Shown here: positions 8,994 to 17,695 of the stretch, one piece after another
How the letters are laid out: the number at the start of each line of letters is the position of its first letter
Numbering within the stretch: position 1 is the first letter of the stretch
Source: CAVWCQ01 sp963753545
GTDB lineage: Bacteria > Chloroflexota > Anaerolineae > Aggregatilineales > Aggregatilineaceae
Length of the DNA: 64,000 bases
Assembly (NCBI GenBank): GCA_963753545.1
Contig: CAVWCQ010000008.1
Coordinates: forward strand, 2,790,001-2,854,000
Reading direction: 5' to 3'
Program-made: the position numbers and the translations under genes
Notes under the pieces: generated by a model
Told to the model about the DNA's origin: nothing
The model's input: the letters and a program-made list of their open reading frames with translations, nothing else
The model's database searches: none

Positions 8994-9815
8994 CTACAAC
9001 CAGCGCGCGATGATTTTGTCCATTGTGCCATCTTCGATCATATCCTTCAATGCCTGATCGATGGCTTCACTCAACCGGAAATTTTTCTTCCGCAGAGCAA
9101 TCACGTATCCATCCGAAACGGTGGTATGACGGGCCATAACCAGATCGGGATGGTCTTTCAGGTAGAGCCGGGCACTGATCGTATCGACCAGGGCGGCGTC
9201 TGCTTCACCTGCCTGAACCGCTTGCATGGCTTCATTGGGAAGCATATGACGTGTGATCGTGAGCGCGTGCAGGCGGCGTTCCCAGCGGCGCGCTTCCCGA
9301 TCCCCGGTTGAGGCAAGTTCGACCGCTACCGTTTTTCCGTCCAGGTCGCGCATCGACTGGATCGGGGAATCCTCGGGCGATACTAAAATCTGCCCGGCGT
9401 CAAAATAGGACCGCGTGTAGTACACCCAGTTGGTCTGACCTTCATCGACATGCAGGCCGGAAATGAGGTAGTCAACCTCACCTGTGTAGAGGCTGTTATA
9501 GAGGCCATCGTAGCCCATGATCAGCAGGGTCGGTTTGACACCCAGCCGCCGCGCGATCTCCCTGGCAATATCAGCTTCCAGCCCGATGGGTCCGTCTGCT
9601 GTCCACTGCGCAAAAGGGGGATAACTCGGATCGATGCCCACATACATATCTTTGTTGATCTGCATGCGCCGCCATGTGCCATCCTGCGGGCCAAACATCG
9701 CGCCGGGGCGGGTGAGCAGCCAATAAATAACGAGAACCGCCACAACGAGCAACACGAGCAGCGTCCAGATTCGATGCCCAAGTATCCAGGATCGCCAGCG
9801 ACAAATCGTAATCAT
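8994..9815 (-). CDS. Membrane-anchored family 3 solute-binding protein
   Basis: 273 residues. An N-terminal membrane helix (IWTLLVLLVVAVLVIYWLL, about 17-35) without a lipobox anchors an extracytoplasmic family 3 binding domain: KDMYVGIDPSYPPFAQ, GLEADIAREIARRLGV, DYLISGLHVDEG and the C-terminal DQALKDMIEDGTMDKIIARWL. This family normally delivers amino acids to ABC permeases, but no permease or ATPase gene is adjacent. Its ATG overlaps the stop of the glycosidase gene (ATGA), so the two are translationally coupled. A sensory or scavenging role is possible (inference). Confidence 0.82.
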   Translation of the reverse strand: MITICRWRSWILGHRIWTLLVLLVVAVLVIYWLLTRPGAMFGPQDGTWRRMQINKDMYVGIDPSYPPFAQWTADGPIGLEADIAREIARRLGVKPTLLIMGYDGLYNSLYTGEVDYLISGLHVDEGQTNWVYYTRSYFDAGQILVSPEDSPIQSMRDLDGKTVAVELASTGDREARRWERRLHALTITRHMLPNEAMQAVQAGEADAALVDTISARLYLKDHPDLVMARHTTVSDGYVIALRKKNFRLSEAIDQALKDMIEDGTMDKIIARWL

Positions 9816-10972
9816 GGCAGGTAGGGATTCTCCCAGCCTCGCGCATATGCCTGAAGTGTTTCATAAATGGGCTTGATATCGAAATCAGACGAGACCAGCG
9901 CATAATAGGCATCGCGGCGATGATTAAAGTCGGAGGGTTGGCGGAAAATCCAGATACAGTATTGGTTTGCCCACGACCATCCCTCGACCATTTGCAGCGC
10001 TTTAATGGTATAGGCGATTCGCTGTCCGGGCCGAACCGCTTTTTCCCAGCGCGGATCGTCGCTCCAGCCGCTTTCGGTGATGGTGATCGACTTAGCGCCT
10101 TCACCTGCTCGGATCATAATATCGCGGAGCAATTCTACGCGGCGGAAATTGATCACATTGGGATCAGGAGGATCGTCTGGCGGCAGAGTCAGACCATAGG
10201 TGTGCACCGCCAGCGCATCAAAATAGTCGGCGGCTCCTGCCGCAAGCATCCGTTCCAGGAAACGAAGGTCGTTCATGCCTGATGGACTGTCTTCCGGTTC
10301 AAGGGTCGGAGCCAACGCTCCACCCATCACGATGATGTCTGGGTTCGCATCGTGTGCAGCTTTGTACGAGCGGCGCAGAAGATCCGTATAAGCTTCCGGG
10401 TCCACAGCGCGTCCCCCCCATTCGCCGCTCAGATTTGGTTCGTTCCAGACGATTATGGCACTGACCTGACCCTGATACCGCCCGGCAAATGCGCCAACAA
10501 AGCGAGCAAAAGAGTCAAAATGATCGTAGGGGAGGTAGTTGAGAGTCGTCACTTTTTCATCAACGGGTGGGCGCGCCCAGGCAGGAACCAGCCCCAGCCG
10601 GGCGATCACTGTTAATCCCTGGTTTTGGGCGTGGCGGATTATGCGATCGGAGAAGGCCCAATCATAATGACCCTCTACGCTTTCCACGTAAGGCCAGGGG
10701 ATAAATTCGACAATCGTTCCAGCTCCCATCTCGCGTACCATGCTTAATGTGCGCTGGATTTTCCACTCTTCGACCTCGTCAGTCAGGCGGGTATGCACAC
10801 ACAGGGCAGGATGAAGCGTTTGCACCGTCTGCGGCGGCCCCATGATGACACGCGGCGGGGCAGGCGTCAGGGCGCGCAGGATGGCGACAATAATTGCCAC
10901 TCGCAGGACAAGAGCGCTGGTTCGCCAGGTAGGGAGAGTTAAAAACCGGTGGAAGGTAGAAGGCATGATCAA
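9812..10972 (-). CDS. Exported glycoside hydrolase-like TIM-barrel protein
   Basis: 386 residues. An N-terminal hydrophobic segment (SALVLRVAIIVAILRALTP, about 19-37) acts as signal or anchor. The rest is a clan-A-like glycosidase barrel. The acid/base Glu178 sits in IIVWNEPNLSGEWGG and the nucleophile Glu300 in ITITESGWSDD, the classic positions at the ends of strands 4 and 7. It resembles GH5/GH39-type enzymes; the substrate cannot be told. It is the first gene of a coupled operon with the solute-binding protein and cupin. A second in-frame ATG at 10966 is an alternative start. Confidence 0.8.
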   Translation of the reverse strand: MIMPSTFHRFLTLPTWRTSALVLRVAIIVAILRALTPAPPRVIMGPPQTVQTLHPALCVHTRLTDEVEEWKIQRTLSMVREMGAGTIVEFIPWPYVESVEGHYDWAFSDRIIRHAQNQGLTVIARLGLVPAWARPPVDEKVTTLNYLPYDHFDSFARFVGAFAGRYQGQVSAIIVWNEPNLSGEWGGRAVDPEAYTDLLRRSYKAAHDANPDIIVMGGALAPTLEPEDSPSGMNDLRFLERMLAAGAADYFDALAVHTYGLTLPPDDPPDPNVINFRRVELLRDIMIRAGEGAKSITITESGWSDDPRWEKAVRPGQRIAYTIKALQMVEGWSWANQYCIWIFRQPSDFNHRRDAYYALVSSDFDIKPIYETLQAYARGWENPYLP

Positions 10973-11041
10973 ATAGCGCGCTGATTAAACCGATCACGCC
11001 AGTGTATCAACGCGCTGTGCTGCTGCCAAAAAACGCTGGGG

Positions 11042-11281
11042 TTACTTTTTGGCGGGGCCAGAACCCAGATCAGTGATCTGGCGGGCGATACCCAGCAGGG
11101 CAACCGTCAGCTTGAGGGCGTCCAACGTCTTGACGCGCTCCGGTATATCTTTGCCTTGCTCTTCAGAAGCGCGCGCAAACAAGTATGCCGACAGCAAGCC
11201 GAAGGCCAGCCCGACTATGCCGCCCATGACATAGGTCTGCGTTTTCCAGTTGCCGTTCCCCTTGGGCAGTTCGATATTCAT
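11042..11281 (-). CDS. Small single-helix membrane protein
   Basis: 79 residues. One hydrophobic segment (YVMGGIVGLAFGLLSAYLF, about 17-35) is followed by a short charged cytoplasmic or extracellular region. No family was recognised. It lies between the glycosidase operon and another small membrane protein gene on the same strand. Confidence 0.55.
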   Translation of the reverse strand: MNIELPKGNGNWKTQTYVMGGIVGLAFGLLSAYLFARASEEQGKDIPERVKTLDALKLTVALLGIARQITDLGSGPAKK

Positions 11282-11323
11282 TGGCTGATGTCTCCTCGGA
11301 GTGCGTCTAACAGAATCCCTAGA

Positions 11324-11812
11324 TTAATCTTCTCTTGTATCCCGTCTGGCGGGAAGCGCGGGCCGCTCGTCCCAGCTATGCTGGGCAGTCCAACCGCGCA
11401 CCATGTGTTCAAGTCGGGTCATGCGGGTATTTAAACCAATCAGAGGTTGGGCTACCTTGGGTGCCAATTCATGCGTCTTCCCAGCGACCCGTTCGGTCAA
11501 GCCGCGCACGAAACGCAGCGGTTTCTGGAAATTGGCATAAACCCGTCCAACAGCCGAAGCCGTGACTGCCAACGCTGCATAGGGCAGCAGGCAGACCAGC
11601 ACCAGCGGAATGGATATAAACAACGTCCCCAGGCATCCCATCAAGACCGTGAGCTGCTTGCTGACCAGAGCTCCCGTCGCAACGCCAACAGCCAGAACGA
11701 TACACAGAATGATTAGCGCAACAAACGGCAAGAGGATGGGTGTGATAATGCGCAACCATACCTCTCGCCGGTGTTTTTGTATCGGGTTCGCGGTTCTTGG
11801 TGTCGTGCTCAT
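11324..11812 (-). CDS. Uncharacterised two-helix membrane protein
   Basis: 162 residues. Two strongly hydrophobic segments (about 27-50 and 57-85, the latter CLGTLFISIPLVLVCLLPYA) precede a basic amphipathic tail with GLNTRMTRLEHMVRGW. It is 42 bases upstream of the 79-residue membrane protein on the same strand, so the pair may be an operon. Function unknown. Confidence 0.55.
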   Translation of the reverse strand: MSTTPRTANPIQKHRREVWLRIITPILLPFVALIILCIVLAVGVATGALVSKQLTVLMGCLGTLFISIPLVLVCLLPYAALAVTASAVGRVYANFQKPLRFVRGLTERVAGKTHELAPKVAQPLIGLNTRMTRLEHMVRGWTAQHSWDERPALPARRDTRED

Positions 11813-11876
11813 GGAAGCTCCTGAGGTGATTCTAACATGCTTCTATTAATCCACCAATAGCGCGAGAAGGCTGTAA

Positions 11877-11898
11877 GGGCGGGCTTGCTCACCCGCCC
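11877..11898 (-). terminator. GC-rich hairpin after the duplicated-domain lipoprotein gene
   Basis: GGGCGGG and CCCGCCC are separated by eight bases, just past the stop of the minus-strand gene at 11911. There is no clear T-run, so it may be a Rho-independent terminator without a tail or an mRNA-stabilising stem. Confidence 0.4.
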
Positions 11899-11910
11899 AT
11901 CTGCGAAATT

Positions 11911-13251
11911 CTAGTCGCTCACAGCAACGCGGAAGTAGTAGGTTGCGTCCACGTTCTGCCACGTGACACGGATTGCCAGGATATAGGTTCCCGGTTCCGG
12001 CATGACGCTGAACAGAATGATATTGTCGCCGCGTTTTGTTTCCGGCTGCCCGGTTGAAACCCCTGTATCGCTGAGATATTCGATCCGCACTTCAGAGGGT
12101 CGCGCACCTTCGATCTGAAGCTGTACTGCCGCGCCGCGTTGCAACGTGATCCGGCTGGGATTAATGCTTTCGGCGGGTAGTTCCACGCAGATGTTCTCGC
12201 CCGATGCCTGACGCTGGCAGTACTGGTAGCCAACTGCCGTAAAACTGCGTCCGGCGAAGTTCAAGGTCATGCTGGGCACGGTTGGCGGCACGGTGATCAG
12301 AGTCGCCGTCACCACTTGAGGCTGAGTTTCGGTGATGGGCGTTGCTGTAGGCTGAACGGCTGGTGGCGTTTGTGTTGGAACAACCTGGCTCGCCGTTGCG
12401 GTGGGCGGAACTTCAAGCACAACGGTCGCGGTTGGCGGTTTTACGCTGGGCGGAATAGTTGATGTCGGAGCGAGCCGAGTAGCCGTTGGTGCGGGCCTCG
12501 TCGCTGTCGGTTGAACCCCATTTTGTGTTGCCGTTGGCCGAACTGCACCTGCGGCAGGCGTTTCCGATGCACCTGCTGGCGATGTCTGCAACGGTGTTTT
12601 CGTCTGCGTGGGTTTGATCACCGGCTGCTCTGTGGGTTCGGCAGTCTGTTGTGGCACTGACGTCTCGGTTGGCGAGATGGTCTTGGTTGGTTCTGCCGTG
12701 ACGATTTCCGTCGGCTCTTCGGTGGGAACAACCACAACAGGCGTTGGGCTGGGAAGCGCCGCGATGGAGCCGCCCTGCACGTTCAGACCAAAGATATATG
12801 AAACATAGGTCTGGCGGCCTTGTACGTCGGCGTAGGTCACATCCACCTGGATGCGGTAGGCTCCGTTTTCGAGAGCAACCGGATAAATGCCATCCGTAGT
12901 GGACCCCAGCGCTTGCTGCCCACCAGGACCATCCAGCAGTGTGGTCGTAACCTGCTGTGGCGTGCCATATTTTTCATCAACCAGCAGATGGATCGAGTCA
13001 CCTGCGGCTACAGTAATACTCTTGGCAGGTTGTTCACGCACATCATAATTGGTTTTGCAAACGACATTGGCTGCGGACTCCGGCCAGCAGTAGCTAAAGA
13101 CTTTTTCCTCATAGGTCTTATCGCCAGCCTGAAGGCGGACAGTGGGATGATCAACCTCTTTTTTGGTCTTTTCACCGCCGCAGGCAGTGAGTCCCAGGAG
13201 GAGGAGGGCGAACAGCAGAACAACAGATCGGTATTTTGTCATCATAACCAT
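11911..13251 (-). CDS. Lipoprotein with two related domains joined by a Thr/Pro linker
   Basis: 446 residues. A signal peptide ends in the lipobox GLTACGG, so the protein is lipid-anchored. The first domain (about 35-155) and the last (about 330-446) are homologous to each other. Both have a beta strand ending in Tyr-Cys (FSYCWPES versus YQYCQRQA), a second Cys some ten residues later, then SITVAAGDSIHLLVD versus RITLQRGAAVQLQIE. About 170 residues of Thr/Pro/Val-rich linker separate them. The paired Cys in each suggest a disulfide. Function unknown; a surface-exposed adhesin or spacer is possible. In-frame ATGs at 13245 and 13242 are closer to the GGGGGA ribosome site. Confidence 0.75.
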   Translation of the reverse strand: MVMMTKYRSVVLLFALLLLGLTACGGEKTKKEVDHPTVRLQAGDKTYEEKVFSYCWPESAANVVCKTNYDVREQPAKSITVAAGDSIHLLVDEKYGTPQQVTTTLLDGPGGQQALGSTTDGIYPVALENGAYRIQVDVTYADVQGRQTYVSYIFGLNVQGGSIAALPSPTPVVVVPTEEPTEIVTAEPTKTISPTETSVPQQTAEPTEQPVIKPTQTKTPLQTSPAGASETPAAGAVRPTATQNGVQPTATRPAPTATRLAPTSTIPPSVKPPTATVVLEVPPTATASQVVPTQTPPAVQPTATPITETQPQVVTATLITVPPTVPSMTLNFAGRSFTAVGYQYCQRQASGENICVELPAESINPSRITLQRGAAVQLQIEGARPSEVRIEYLSDTGVSTGQPETKRGDNIILFSVMPEPGTYILAIRVTWQNVDATYYFRVAVSD

Positions 13252-13270
13252 TCCCCCGGTCGGTGCAAGC

Positions 13271-13807
13271 CTACCGCTCAGACAAATCAGGATACCAGGC
13301 TGGATGATAAAATGGAGCCAGGGCCAGCCGAATAATCATCTCATAGGCGCTTTGACGTGTAGCTAAATTGTTTGTCAAAATCCCAATTGCGCCATCGCGC
13401 CATTTGGTGTTCTGTTCGTTCACCAGTTTATCCATTGCCGCGCCCAGTTCGATTCCCTGGCGCACGTCGTCAGCAACCGTTTTGGGCAGCATGACGCTCG
13501 AATTGCCGCCGACACCTGTTCGACCCGACGGATCGACCAGCACACACCAGGCGCAGGTCAGCAGGCCAAATTCTGATTCCTGCACGCCTGCTTCCAATCC
13601 TACACCGAGATCGGCCCTGGTCTGATGGAGCGCGGTTCGCGCCCGGTTGAGTGCGCCTGTTCGTGTTTCTTCATTACCCCAGGGCTGGACGGCTACGCCC
13701 GAAGGCACATCCAGGCATAAAATTTCCGCGCCAGGATATGGACTCTCCAGAACGGCTCGCGCTGCGTTACACTTAACAGGGTTGGTTGATCCAATGGCGA
13801 TGCGCAT
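13271..13807 (-). CDS. Inosine/xanthosine triphosphatase (YjjX/DUF84 type)
   Basis: 178 residues from ATG 13807, chosen because the family begins directly with MRIAIGSTNPVK; an upstream in-frame ATG at 13828 would add seven residues. The protein should hydrolyse non-canonical purine nucleoside triphosphates (ITP, XTP) and so protect nucleic acid synthesis. Supporting motifs are GSTNPVKCNAARAVL, GVAVQPWGNEETRTGALNRA, GVGLEAGV and WRDGAIGILTNNL. It ends just after the lipoprotein gene start on the same strand. Confidence 0.88.
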   Translation of the reverse strand: MRIAIGSTNPVKCNAARAVLESPYPGAEILCLDVPSGVAVQPWGNEETRTGALNRARTALHQTRADLGVGLEAGVQESEFGLLTCAWCVLVDPSGRTGVGGNSSVMLPKTVADDVRQGIELGAAMDKLVNEQNTKWRDGAIGILTNNLATRQSAYEMIIRLALAPFYHPAWYPDLSER

Positions 13808-13892
13808 CACCGATGACTCACTCCGCATTCTAGCATTGCCCTTATAAATTGACCAATCCCCATTTTGTACGTTAAGGAAGGACTAGGATGGT

Positions 13893-15594
13893 ATGTATTT
13901 TGATTCGATCACTATTATGGCCCTCGTTGATGAGTTTACGAAAACACTGGTCGGGGGCCGCATTCAAGATACGGTTGAGATTGATGAGGATAGCATCGGA
14001 TTAGAGGTTTACGCTAATCACGAGCGCCATTATCTGCTGCTCAGTGCACACCAGCAGTTCGCGCGGGCCTATCTCTCTGATGAAAAGCTGCGGCGGGGCG
14101 TAGAGACTCCATCGCCACTGGGACTGCTACTGCGCCGCTATGCGGAGAGTGCGCACATTGATGCCGTTCGCCAGCCGGACTGGGAGCGCGTGCTGATCTT
14201 CGATCTCGATGGCCCTGAGGGCACATTTCAACTGATTGTCGAGCCAATGGAGCGCCGCGCTAACATCCTGCTGGTGCGCCACGATCAGACAATTGTGGAA
14301 TGTATCCGGCGAGTCGGCGTGCAGGATAACCGCGTGCGGCAGAGTCTACCAGGATATACCTACCAGCCACCGCCCGCCCAGAAGCTCAAACGAGACCCGC
14401 TGACTCTCACGCAAACGCTGCTGGCTGATCTGTTGGATGCGGACCCAGGCGAAAAAACGCAGCAGGTTCTTACCAAGCGCCTGTTTGGCTTCAGTCCGAT
14501 GATGGCGAAAGAAGCAGTTTTCCGGGCGACAGGGGCGATCAATACCCGCGCCGCCGATACAAGCGCCCGCACGCTGCTTGACGTGATTCACGAGCTATTC
14601 GGCGCATTTGGCGAGGGCAACTGGCAGCCGGGCATCACTACCGATGAGAATGGGATAATCACCTCATACGCAGTCTATCCTGTCACTCACCTGGAAGGCT
14701 GGACGCCAGTGGGCAGCGTCAGCGAGGCTGTCGAACGCTATTATGGGCCGCTGGTCGGTGAGGGAGCCTACAGCGCCGCCAAAAAGCCAATCCAGGCGCA
14801 AATCGAGGAAGCCCAGGAGCGGCTGACTCACAAGCTTGAAGCGCTCAAGCGATCGCTGCAAGATGATGCCAGCCTCGAACATCTGCGCCAGAGTGGAGAA
14901 CTGCTGCTCGCCTACCAATATACGCTTCAGCCTGGACAAACGGTGCTGCGCGCTCAGTATGAGGTCGATGGTCCCGAACTCGATATCAAGATTGATCCCA
15001 GCATGTCGCCGTTGGACAACGCCAAGGATTATTTTGAGCGGTACGACAAAGCCAAGCGCGCCCGCGCCGGAGTTCCGGAACTGGTCGAGGCGGTAGAGCA
15101 GGAACTTGCTTACCTGGGGCAATTGGAAACGGACCTGGACTTAGCGGCAAACTGGCCGGAGATCGGGGAGGTACAGGATGCGCTGCAAGCAAACGGCTAT
15201 TGGAAAGGCACGCGCACCGTCCGGCCCAGCGGTGGCAAATCTGGCCCCTTAAAAGTAACTACTGACAGCGGCTTTGTGATCTGGGTGGGGCGCAACGCCC
15301 GGCAAAACGATGCAGTCACATTTGACAAGGGCAGCGCCAGATGATCTGTGGCTGCATGTGCATGGCGTTCCGGGCGCGCATGTGATCATCAAATCGGCGG
15401 GGCGTCCCGTCCCCGATCCGGTCATCCAGCGGGCCGCCAGCCTTGCCGCCTATTACAGCAGCGCCCGCAGCGAGCGCCGCGCGTTGGTGGATGTGACGCA
15501 GCGAAAATACGTGCGCAAGATCAAAGGCGGCAAACCCGGCATGGTCACGTACCGGAACGAAACGCCTGTCGAGGCTATTCCGGCAGCGGAGTGA
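13893..15594 (+). CDS. NFACT/RqcH-family protein, one frameshift
   Basis: About 567 residues across two frames. The N-terminal NFACT-N domain (FDSITIMALVDEFTKTLVGGRIQ) is followed by a helical coiled-coil middle and a C-terminal NFACT-R domain (PDDLWLHVHGVPGAHVII). The family, called RqcH in bacteria and fibronectin-binding protein in older literature, recruits tRNA-Ala to stalled 50S subunits to add C-terminal Ala tails. The frame breaks near 15330, where GGG stands for an expected GG: removing one G restores DKAAPDDLWLHV. A homopolymer indel in the draft sequence is the simplest explanation. The gene is otherwise full length. Confidence 0.85.
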
Positions 15595-15606
15595 TTGACA
15601 TTCGCG

Positions 15607-15647
15607 CCTGACTAGCTGGCGTTCGCGCCGCGCTAGTCAGGAATTTT
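15607..15647. terminator. Convergent terminator between the NFACT and PPK2 genes
   Basis: A perfect ten-base stem CCTGACTAGC/GCTAGTCAGG encloses a GC-rich loop and is followed by AATTTT on the plus strand. It overlaps the PPK2 stop codon, so it probably serves the plus-strand NFACT gene. Confidence 0.65.
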
Positions 15648-16445
15648 GATGTGATCCAGCCCTGGCTGCGGCTTGGGGTAAGACAGCTTCAAGCGTTCCA
15701 GGGTTTTGACGATTTCACCTGAAATAATGAGATTCCGGTACCATTTTTTGTTCGCCGGGACAATAAACCAGGGTGCGTACTCCGTGTTGCACTCGGTTAG
15801 GGCGTCCTCATAGGCGGCCATATAGTCGGGCCATTTGGCGCGGACATCCAGATCGCCCGTGGCAAACTTCCATATCTTCGTGGGATCGTCCAGTCGTGCC
15901 TGGAAGCGCTCTTCCTGTTCTTCCCTGGAAATATGCAAATAAAACTTGAGGATGGTCACGCCGCTGTCCGTTAACAGGCGCTCGAAAGCATTGATGTGAT
16001 CGTAACGAGCCTGCCAGACCTTTTTGGGAACCAGCTTTTCAACCCGCACGATCAATACATCCTCATAATGGGAGCGGTTGAAGATGCCAATCGTTCCCAA
16101 TTCTGGTGTATGTTGGTGAATCCGCCACAGAAAGTCGTGATTCAAATCTTCTTCGGTGGGTGACTTAAAGCTGGTCACCTGGACGCCTTGCGGATTGACG
16201 CCTTCCATCACGTGGCGAATGGTTCCATCTTTGCCGCCTGCATCCATCGCTTGCAGGATGATCAGCAGCGCGTGTTTGTGTTCCGCGTAGAGAACTTCCT
16301 GCAGTTCCTGCACGCGCTTGCGGTTTTCGTGAAGCTGTTCTTTTGCTGCCTCTTTATCTTCATAATCCCCAGAATAGCCAGGATCGTAGTCATCCAAGGA
16401 AACACGTTGGCCGATTTCCGGTTGGAGAGGTTGTTTTTTGCTCAT
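15633..16445 (-). CDS. ppk2: Polyphosphate kinase 2 family protein
   Basis: 270 residues, the usual single-domain PPK2 size. It should transfer phosphate between polyphosphate and nucleotides (AMP, ADP or GDP). The Walker A loop is DAGGKDGT (residues 68-75), the Walker B-like lid region is GIFNRSHYEDVL (about 120-131), and the C-terminal NKKWYRNLIISGEIVKTLE is conserved. The pattern PWFIVPANKKWYRN supports PPK2 rather than thymidylate kinase. It lies just downstream of two glycosyltransferase genes on the same strand, three bases after the first stop. Confidence 0.92.
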   Translation of the reverse strand: MSKKQPLQPEIGQRVSLDDYDPGYSGDYEDKEAAKEQLHENRKRVQELQEVLYAEHKHALLIILQAMDAGGKDGTIRHVMEGVNPQGVQVTSFKSPTEEDLNHDFLWRIHQHTPELGTIGIFNRSHYEDVLIVRVEKLVPKKVWQARYDHINAFERLLTDSGVTILKFYLHISREEQEERFQARLDDPTKIWKFATGDLDVRAKWPDYMAAYEDALTECNTEYAPWFIVPANKKWYRNLIISGEIVKTLERLKLSYPKPQPGLDHIKIPD

Positions 16446-16448
16446 GCG

Positions 16449-17684
16449 CTATTCCCCTGTGTTTGAATTGCCAGTGACCTGCTGGTACACGATCAACAGC
16501 TTGGGTACGATGGCGGACCAGTCATGATACATTTTGACATAATTGGCCCCTGCTTGCCCCAGAAAATCGCGTTCTGATGGATTTTCAAGCAGCTTGATCA
16601 CAGCTTCCGCAAAAGCATTCGCACTATCGGCCAGCAACAGTTCGCGCCCATGATGGACTTGCAGCCCCTGAGCGCCTATGGTCGTAGACACCACAGCACA
16701 CCCGGCAGCCATTGCCTGGAGCAGTTTCAGACGTGTGCCGCTGCCCATGCGCAGGGGGACCACGTAAACCGCTGCCGCATGGAGGAACGGCTTCACTTCG
16801 GGCACCCAGCCCGTAATCTCAACATCGGGGCGCTGGCGCAGGCTGTCCAGGCGGGCATGAGGCTGGCTGCCGACGACAAAGAATTTGGCTTCAGGGACAC
16901 GTACCCGCACTTTGTCCAGGATGTGTTCCACGAACCACAGCGCCGCATCCACGTTTGGGCGGTAGTTCATTGATCCCGTAAACACCAGGGCGCAGCGGTC
17001 AAGATTCAGGCTGCTGTCGGTGTGGGCATAGGGAGCTGTATAAATGCCGTTCGGAACGACACTGACTGGACTGCCGGGGGCGAGACGATGGAATGCTTCC
17101 GCGTCGGCCTCAGATACAGCGATCACGTGATCAACGGTTTCGCAGACGTGACGCTCAAAATGGGTCAGACGCCGCCACTGGATAAACGAATAAACAGCAC
17201 CAGCTATCCGCCGAGGGTTTCGCCTATCAATCTGAAAAATGGTGTGCTGGAGATCGTACTCGGCGTTAAACGAGTCGTAGATAACAGGCGTCTGTGGCTG
17301 CATCTGCTTCACGATCGGCAGATAAATGGCCATTTCCAGGCTTTCGATCTGGATGAGATCAAATGGAGTCTGGCTCAAGACAACCCGCAGCCGTTCCTCG
17401 TACAACGCGGATGCAAATCGCCCCTGCATATCAGCGGCGCGGGTCAGTAACAAGTCGCGCAGGCGGTAAATCAGGCTGCGGTGCGGTGGGTGAACGACAT
17501 CAATAGATGTGCAAAATTCATCCAATGCTGCCCGGTTTCTAACGAGCGCTTCAGGGGTGGCAAAACTCAAAATGTGTACCTCGTGTCCCGCCGCATGGAC
17601 GCCGCGTAACAGGCCATTGGTGCGAAGTGTCCCTCCGGCATGAGGCGGTTCTGGTAGTTGGGCAGTGAGGTACAGGAATCTCAT
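16449..17684 (-). CDS. GT4-family glycosyltransferase
   Basis: 411 residues from ATG 17684 (GAGG upstream; a longer frame to 17750 is unlikely because MRFLYLTAQLPEPPHAGG is a typical GT4 N-terminus). The two Rossmann domains are joined by LVFTGSMNYRPNVDAALWF. The donor-binding segment is VVPLRMGSGTRLKLLQAMAAGCAVVST. Such enzymes transfer sugar from a nucleotide donor to glycans or lipids on the cytoplasmic face. It follows the next GT4 gene by about ten bases, so the pair forms an operon probably for an extracellular glycan. Confidence 0.87.
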   Translation of the reverse strand: MRFLYLTAQLPEPPHAGGTLRTNGLLRGVHAAGHEVHILSFATPEALVRNRAALDEFCTSIDVVHPPHRSLIYRLRDLLLTRAADMQGRFASALYEERLRVVLSQTPFDLIQIESLEMAIYLPIVKQMQPQTPVIYDSFNAEYDLQHTIFQIDRRNPRRIAGAVYSFIQWRRLTHFERHVCETVDHVIAVSEADAEAFHRLAPGSPVSVVPNGIYTAPYAHTDSSLNLDRCALVFTGSMNYRPNVDAALWFVEHILDKVRVRVPEAKFFVVGSQPHARLDSLRQRPDVEITGWVPEVKPFLHAAAVYVVPLRMGSGTRLKLLQAMAAGCAVVSTTIGAQGLQVHHGRELLLADSANAFAEAVIKLLENPSERDFLGQAGANYVKMYHDWSAIVPKLLIVYQQVTGNSNTGE

Positions 17685-17695
17685 GGGTGAATGCC

